The position numbers were made by a program, and so were the translations under genes. Of a DNA stretch of 17,377 nucleotides, positions 13,533 through 17,377 are shown in pieces. Position 1 is the first letter of the stretch, and every line of letters begins with the position of its first letter. The stretch is from positions 1 through 17,377 of the forward strand of contig CALCHC010000103.1 of assembly GCA_937901335.1 (NCBI GenBank), read 5' to 3'. The notes under the pieces are model-generated. The model was not told the origin of the DNA. It searched no databases and was given only the letters and a program-made list of their open reading frames with translations. This stretch comes from an uncultured Phascolarctobacterium sp. Its GTDB lineage: Bacteria; Bacillota; Negativicutes; Acidaminococcales; Acidaminococcaceae.

Positions 13533-14717
13533 TTATTCAGTTATTCTTCTACCTTCCAAATAGTATCTCTTTTCTTCCGCTTCACCCATGGAGAAGGTTT
13601 TGCGGGGCATTACGCCATTATTTACGATATTTTCGAAGAAGGCATTTTTAGTTACGTTAGGCATTAAGAAGCCAATGGTGTTTTCTTTTTGGGAAAGTTG
13701 TTCCAAGGTTTCATCACCATGGATGTAGTCAATCTCGCCAACATTTTCTTTCAAGTATTTGTCCAAAGCGATTTGGATTACTTCCAAAGGAAGTTCGCCG
13801 TTCTCGTCGTTGATGGACAATTCGCCAGTTTGGCCGTTAGCAAACCATTTTACAGCAGTCCCCTTCCCGCCAATTTCAGTTTGCAAATATTCCAAGAGTT
13901 CGTTCACGTCTACACTAGTGAGCAAGCGGTGAATTGGTTCGAAAACTTGCGCTTCGTCGTAGATGTTTTCCAATTCAACAAGAGCGAAGCGTGCAGGATG
14001 GTTAGCAACTTTTTCTGCACCTTCTCTTGCTTTCAACTCCTCGTAGCAAGCTTTAGCAGTTGCCAAAGAATGATTACCGTCCCCTACTGCATAGGTCATC
14101 GGTGCTTTACCGGTAGCTTCATTAGAAACAGCACTAACAACTTCACCGGCGATAGCACCTCTGGTGTAAGCAGCAAGTGGAAGGCCTTTAGTCTGATTAT
14201 AACGAGTGATATAAGCACCGTTGTAAAGGGAATTGATCATACCAGAAACAAAGGATTCAAGGTTAGACCAAGAAGTAAAGGCGTTGCGAATCTTCTCACG
14301 AGTGATAGTAACACAATACTGAAGATCGGAGTTAACAGCAAAGTATTGAACGGCAATCTCAGCATCATATTTCTGGAGAAGACCAGCGAAGTCGTTGACG
14401 TTAAAGCCACGAGCCTTAGCAGGATTAACATACGCATCTTCAATGAACTGACCAAGAGGCATACGTTCACCTTCGAGTGATGCTAGAGGGTTGTTGAAAG
14501 TTTTGTTGTAAACGGCAGTGTAAACAACTTTTTTAAGCAGGCTCACGAAATCGTTTAGCACATTGACGTTTTGGGAGTCCAAAATTGGAGCACCGAATTC
14601 ACCAATGGTAGTGCTATCAGTAACGACAGGCACAAACTGATGATAAATACTATTTTGATTAACAGACATTTCACGCATCTTATTGAGAGCCGTCTGTAAT
14701 CCGGTAGATGGATACAT
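13533..14717 (-). CDS. In-frame fusion: phi29-like capsid N-terminus + DUF1015 C-terminus
   Basis: A 394-residue frame made of two unrelated halves. Residues 1 to about 204 resemble the phi29 gp8 major capsid protein: an N-terminal helix, MPLGQFIEDAYVNPAK like gp8 PLGRTIEEIY, and AFTSWSNLESFVSGMINSLY like gp8 [20 protein letters not shown]. Residues about 205-394 are the second half of a chromosomal DUF1015 protein: MTYAVGDGNHSLATAK, NHPARFALVELENIYDEA, FEPIHRLL and the end PRKTFSMGEAEEKRYYLEGRRI. The start has AAAGGAG 6 nt upstream and follows a gp7-like scaffold gene, the phi29 order. The DUF1015 half ends at its own terminator. Each protein loses the complementary half at the same point with no stop or frameshift. 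It is either a true recombination product or an assembly chimera; a functional fusion seems unlikely. Confidence 0.8.
   Translation of the reverse strand: MYPSTGLQTALNKMREMSVNQNSIYHQFVPVVTDSTTIGEFGAPILDSQNVNVLNDFVSLLKKVVYTAVYNKTFNNPLASLEGERMPLGQFIEDAYVNPAKARGFNVNDFAGLLQKYDAEIAVQYFAVNSDLQYCVTITREKIRNAFTSWSNLESFVSGMINSLYNGAYITRYNQTKGLPLAAYTRGAIAGEVVSAVSNEATGKAPMTYAVGDGNHSLATAKACYEELKAREGAEKVANHPARFALVELENIYDEAQVFEPIHRLLTSVDVNELLEYLQTEIGGKGTAVKWFANGQTGELSINDENGELPLEVIQIALDKYLKENVGEIDYIHGDETLEQLSQKENTIGFLMPNVTKNAFFENIVNNGVMPRKTFSMGEAEEKRYYLEGRRITE
14096..14115. other. Phage/chromosome junction inside the fused frame
   Basis: The break falls around codons 202-207, the stretch encoding TGKAPM. Upstream residues (VVSAVSNEATGKA) fit a phi29-like capsid and downstream residues (PMTYAVGDGNHS) fit DUF1015. 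Microhomology of a few codons around GKA is the likely joining point. The limit is placed by protein resemblance, so it is good to about 10 codons. Confidence 0.6.
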
Positions 14718-14738
14718 AGTATCTCCTTTCTTTATTAT

Positions 14739-15056
14739 TTAATGTATAAAGTTACCTTTAGCGTCAAAGGCATCCTTTAACGAAATTGATTGCTTCTTTT
14801 CTTCTGGAGCAGGATTTTCTTTAGTTTCTTCTCTTCCCATTGGAATTTGTTGTAAAAGATTACCATTAGCTGTGACTAATTTGTCATTGCGATTCTTTAG
14901 ATCTTCTATTTCTTTACGCTGTTTCTCAATCAATTCCTGAGTAGAAGCATTTTCGGTCATTAGAATGCCTAGATCGTCAGCAATAAGAGCAGATGTATCT
15001 TTTCCAAGTTTTTCTTCCATAGAAGAAGTAATCTTCAAGAGTTTCTCATCTTCCAT
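14739..15056 (-). CDS. phi29 gp7-like head scaffolding protein
   Basis: Small coiled-coil protein expected to guide prohead assembly and leave before DNA packaging. The 105-residue product is close to the 98 of phi29 gp7. It has an acidic helical N-terminus, a predicted coiled coil (about residues 38-68, with STQELIEKQRKEIEDLKN) and NDKLVTANGNLLQQI, which resembles gp7 DDLIVSNSKLFRQI. It ends in a charged tail. It sits 21 nt before the capsid frame, the same scaffold-capsid order as phi29. No Shine-Dalgarno precedes its ATG, but an extended -10 lies 6 nt upstream, so the mRNA may be leaderless. Confidence 0.75.
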   Translation of the reverse strand: MEDEKLLKITSSMEEKLGKDTSALIADDLGILMTENASTQELIEKQRKEIEDLKNRNDKLVTANGNLLQQIPMGREETKENPAPEEKKQSISLKDAFDAKGNFIH

Positions 15057-15062
15057 AATTTT

Positions 15063-15071
15063 ATTATACCA
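15063..15071 (-). promoter_or_regulatory. Extended -10 promoter for scaffold-capsid
   Basis: Minus strand: TGGTATAAT, then six bases (AAAATT) and the scaffold ATG. There is no good -35 at 16-18 nt, which an extended -10 can tolerate. Transcription would start at or beside the ATG. Confidence 0.55.
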
Positions 15072-15080
15072 TAAATTTAA

Positions 15081-15608
15081 TTAACGCAAGTCTAATCTTT
15101 TACGCTGCAAAATAAACCAAGGAAAATGCGATCTTTTGCTGGTCGGAGTTGGAGTTGGAGTTGGAGTGCCTGAATATGGATTATAAATAAATCCTTGGAA
15201 AACCAGACTTCCAGAAGAATAAGGTGGATAAAGTGTCATCAAATAAAAATACGTTCCGCCATAATCAGAGTTTGAAGTAACAATTGAGCCATCCGGATTA
15301 ATTTGCTCAACCACAGCAACGTGACCTGTGCCAATTGCACCACCAGAAAAGCAGGCAATCGCTCCGAGTTTTGGAGTCATGCCATGCTCATAGGCCGACG
15401 AATTATTATACCAATCAACGGCATTACCTAACATTCCAAGAGGGGTTTCATCATGTCCAAATTGATTATTAATTTCCCAAAATCTACCCCAAGCATAACA
15501 AGTACAGTTTGGAAGTCCGTAACCTCCTGCTTCATAGGGGTTAGTATTAGAATACCAATATCTACTCCCAGCCATACCATCAGTGTTTAATCTTGGAGTG
15601 AATGGCAT
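15081..15608 (-). CDS. CHAP-domain peptidoglycan hydrolase (phage)
   Basis: Cysteine amidase/endopeptidase expected to cut peptidoglycan during infection or lysis. The 175-residue product is almost entirely one CHAP domain: catalytic Cys35 in LPNCTCYAWGR, His96 in GTGHVAVVEQINPDGSI and a nearby SNSDYGG. There is no signal peptide. Residues about 148-156 form a Pro-Thr repeat linker of the kind that normally leads to a wall-binding domain. Only about 19 basic residues follow before the stop, so the C-terminal domain looks lost. The start ATG shares one base with the upstream stop (TAATG). It lies directly before the scaffold gene. Confidence 0.82.
   Translation of the reverse strand: MPFTPRLNTDGMAGSRYWYSNTNPYEAGGYGLPNCTCYAWGRFWEINNQFGHDETPLGMLGNAVDWYNNSSAYEHGMTPKLGAIACFSGGAIGTGHVAVVEQINPDGSIVTSNSDYGGTYFYLMTLYPPYSSGSLVFQGFIYNPYSGTPTPTPTPTSKRSHFPWFILQRKRLDLR
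15145..15168. repeat. Hexanucleotide tandem repeat encoding a Pro-Thr linker
   Basis: Four units of GGAGTT (the last GGAGTG) on the plus strand encode alternating Thr-Pro on the minus strand. Unit gain or loss would keep the frame and change only linker length. Confidence 0.8.
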
Positions 15609-15781
15609 TAGTATCTTTGCATCCTTTTTCTTAGTTTAATTGAATCGTTATCTTTTATTATATCATTATAGAATCTGGCTTCACTTCTCTTAAAATAGAA
15701 CCATCTTCTTTGAAGTTTTCCGTTGAACCGGTACATTAGATAATATCTTTTCCAGAATTTATCTTTCTTACAGTTACTCAT
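15608..15781 (-). CDS. Small basic phage protein, unknown function
   Basis: A 57-residue, strongly basic and aromatic protein (KDKFWKRYYLMYRF, RRWFYFKRSEARFY). I do not recognise it. The frame could start at a TTG at 15800-15802. The ATG at 15779-15781 is preferred because it overlaps the end of the 22-residue gene at 15774-15842, continuing the chain of overlapping genes. Its stop shares one base with the CHAP gene start. The pattern of aromatic and basic strands could be a small nucleic-acid-binding fold, but this is a guess. Confidence 0.5.
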   Translation of the reverse strand: MSNCKKDKFWKRYYLMYRFNGKLQRRWFYFKRSEARFYNDIIKDNDSIKLRKRMQRY

Positions 15782-15842
15782 AATACGACAAGATAATTGC
15801 AATAATATAAAGCAATATTGCTAAAATTATTACTCCTGTCAT
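15774..15842 (-). CDS. 22-residue single-helix membrane peptide
   Basis: A very short frame encoding MTGVIILAILLYIIAIIL followed by SYYE. It is almost wholly hydrophobic, one membrane helix. Its ATG overlaps the stop of the 315-residue hydrolase as ATGA, and its end overlaps the start of the 57-residue protein. This perfectly fills the gap between them and argues that it is translated. Position between two peptidoglycan hydrolases would suit a holin-like or hydrolase-membrane accessory, but the length is far below known holins, so function is open. Confidence 0.5.
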   Translation of the reverse strand: MTGVIILAILLYIIAIILSYYE

Positions 15843-16786
15843 TCATCCCTCTTTTCTATCGTATCCCCGCTGTACAAACCTACACCGGATTCACTATGCC
15901 AGCCGTCATAAACTGATTGATTGGGTTTTACAAACAGAGAAAACCATGTTTTGGCATATGCATCCATGATTTCTCCATAATGAAGAGTGTTTTCACAGTC
16001 CATCATGATTTTACTCATAGTATCACCGGCTTTTACATCCCAAAAATGGCATCCAGAAATTGGAATGGGAAGATCGGGTTCTTGAAATAAATAATCCCAA
16101 CCAGACCAACGTAAAGCACCAGAAAAACTATTGACAGAAATATTGATAATATTAGAAGCTTGACCACCGAACTCACAATTTGCACCTCCTTGATTTGTTG
16201 AATACAGAGGTACATAAAGCACCCCTCCACTCCAAAATGGATTTCCGGCCACCATTCCAGTATGACCATACTCTCCATTATGAGAAACCCAAATATCCCC
16301 CTCTCTTAGATCCTCTGGATTATAGATTAAATCATAATGAGTACTATCGTTTCCTCTGGCATTATAATCTCTGCAATCCCAAATCCCTTTAGCACCACCA
16401 GTTCCACAAGTAGAAGGCCAGTAGCCAACTTGATTTTCCATTAAGAGAGCAGTGGTGTTATAGCATTGAGATCCATAAGGATTGTTAAGATAGATACACT
16501 GATTCCATGTCGCATTAATAAAAGATTGTGGGGTTGTAATATCAACTGCATACCCTCTTACAGCATTTTCTTTTTCTTCCTCGGATAATTTATCAACATC
16601 AAAAATCTCACCGCCATCAATATCTTTGATAAACGGAGTTTCTTCATTTTGGGAAAGTTCAAGATTAGTAGTGATTGTAACTTTCTTTTCTTGCCCTAAA
16701 AGACATACAGAAAAGGTAATACTCCCTGATGTGATGAGAACCAAAAGAATCTCTAGTATTTTCTTGATTTTATCTTTTGTAAACAT
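15839..16786 (-). CDS. Membrane-anchored CHAP-like hydrolase with C-terminal LysM-like region
   Basis: A 315-residue predicted exported protein. It has an N-terminal membrane helix (about residues 9-31, after KDKIKK), a linker, then a CHAP/NlpC-like region with probable catalytic Cys108 (YGSQCYNTTALL) and His175 (EYGHTGMVAG). Between them lies a Cys-rich insert (TCGTGGAKGIWDCRDYNARG). Residues about 246-310 (FWDVKAGDTMSKIM, YGEIMDAYAKTW, GVGLYSGDTI) look like a divergent LysM wall-binding module. GGAGG precedes the ATG, which shares a base with the upstream stop (TAATG). It is probably a virion-associated or lytic enzyme. The N-terminal anchor is unusual for an endolysin. Confidence 0.6.
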   Translation of the reverse strand: MFTKDKIKKILEILLVLITSGSITFSVCLLGQEKKVTITTNLELSQNEETPFIKDIDGGEIFDVDKLSEEEKENAVRGYAVDITTPQSFINATWNQCIYLNNPYGSQCYNTTALLMENQVGYWPSTCGTGGAKGIWDCRDYNARGNDSTHYDLIYNPEDLREGDIWVSHNGEYGHTGMVAGNPFWSGGVLYVPLYSTNQGGANCEFGGQASNIINISVNSFSGALRWSGWDYLFQEPDLPIPISGCHFWDVKAGDTMSKIMMDCENTLHYGEIMDAYAKTWFSLFVKPNQSVYDGWHSESGVGLYSGDTIEKRDE

Positions 16787-17377
16787 TAAGCCTCCTTATC
16801 TATTTTATCTAATATATGCTGCAACATCTTAGCTGCCTCTTTATTATCTAAAATTTCCCATATACTAGGATCTGGGAAACGGTCATCATAAGGAAGAATG
16901 TCACAGCCTAAAATCTTACCTTCAATGGCCACACGTCCAACAGCATAAAGTTTCTTATATTTAGCGATTTCTTCAAGCAAAATCTCTCTAGGTAATCCTG
17001 ATATAATATCACAATTAGAATCTTTAATTATTGAGTTTGCTTTACCGATTCGACCAGCAAAGGCTATTTCTTCAGTTTTAGGGGATAAAAATCTCTTAAC
17101 ATAATTTACATCAACAGAAAGCGGCAAATAAACAGGCATGCCTAAATGCTTAACCTTCTCACAAGTTTCTGGGATTCCGCAGACTAGAACCAAATCATTG
17201 TAGTTTTTAAGATAATCGTAACGTTCTGGATATTTATTATTGTGAATGAACACAATAGAGTGATCCAAGGCTTTACCTGTGTTAATTGTCACCCAGTTTC
17301 TATCGGTTTTAACTCTAGGTATAATGTTTCTTACAATTTCTTCCGAATAATAAAAAGCACCGTTGTTGTGAAAAATG
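16786..17377 (-). CDS. Partial protein with weak GT-B glycosyltransferase character
   Basis: The frame is open to the right edge, so the N-terminus is missing. An internal GTG at 17290-17292 gives 168 residues but is probably not the start, because 28 sensible codons precede it (HNNGAFYYSEEIVRNIIP). Visible features are alternating strands and helices (DLVLVCGIPETCEKVKHLG), LPLSVDVNYVKRF followed by EEIAFAGRIGKA, and near the end VGRVAIEGKILGCDILPYDD. These recall the second half of GT-B glycosyltransferases (the NGVD and E-x-G regions), but typical catalytic residues are not convincing. It overlaps the next gene by one base, so it belongs to the same transcript. A phage glycan-modifying enzyme is possible. 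Confidence 0.45.
   Translation of the reverse strand, partial: IFHNNGAFYYSEEIVRNIIPRVKTDRNWVTINTGKALDHSIVFIHNNKYPERYDYLKNYNDLVLVCGIPETCEKVKHLGMPVYLPLSVDVNYVKRFLSPKTEEIAFAGRIGKANSIIKDSNCDIISGLPREILLEEIAKYKKLYAVGRVAIEGKILGCDILPYDDRFPDPSIWEILDNKEAAKMLQHILDKIDKEA

Noticed and set aside
17290..17292. GTG as the start of the right-edge gene
   Set aside because: The frame stays open with plausible protein sequence to the edge, and no ribosome-binding site stands before the GTG.
14739..17377. Complete integrated prophage with attachment sites
   Set aside because: There is no integrase, no tRNA target and no flanking direct repeat in view, and the only boundary lies inside a reading frame.

Overview
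The window suggests a Gram-negative member of the Firmicutes (class Negativicutes, inferred). An outer-membrane TonB-dependent receptor and a tonB-exbD-exbB energising operon sit beside genes with strong Firmicute-style Shine-Dalgarno sequences. It also has an rpsB-tsf operon and a complete late cobalamin (nucleotide-loop) operon with a cobalamin riboswitch. Every real gene lies on the minus strand; the long plus-strand reading frames are antisense shadows.

Layout from high to low coordinates, which is the direction of transcription. Positions 17377 to about 14100 are phage-derived: a partial gene with weak glycosyltransferase character, a membrane-anchored CHAP-like hydrolase with a C-terminal LysM-like stretch, a 22-residue hydrophobic peptide, a 57-residue basic protein, a second CHAP hydrolase, a phi29 gp7-like scaffold and the N-terminal half of a phi29 gp8-like major capsid protein. 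At about 14100 the capsid frame runs without a stop into the C-terminal half of a chromosomal DUF1015 protein. The junction is either a real illegitimate recombination or a chimeric assembly. Then come an OPA-type MFS transporter, rpsB-tsf with a structured leader, and a riboswitch-controlled operon cobU-cobT-cobS-(short cobT paralogue)-cobC. These are followed by a small zinc-ribbon gene with its own promoter, ilvN-ilvB (reversed from the usual order), exbB-exbD-tonB, and the start of a TonB-dependent receptor that runs off the left edge.

How the parts work together: the cob genes take cobinamide to a complete cobamide. The two CobT-family proteins recall the ArsA/ArsB pair that makes phenolic cobamides in Sporomusa and Veillonella. 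The TonB system would power uptake across the outer membrane, possibly of corrinoids, although the substrate cannot be read from the sequence.

The most unusual non-coding feature is a pair of about 120-nt imperfect hairpin elements (2874-2997 and 5364-5481) that bracket ilvNB. Their apical core is nearly identical while the lower stems differ in sequence but keep pairing, which points to a selected structure and an undescribed dispersed repeat or RNA family. Both edges of the window need a check for contig integrity: the receptor reading frame changes abruptly to very AT-rich sequence below about position 105, and the phage/chromosome junction lies at about 14100.
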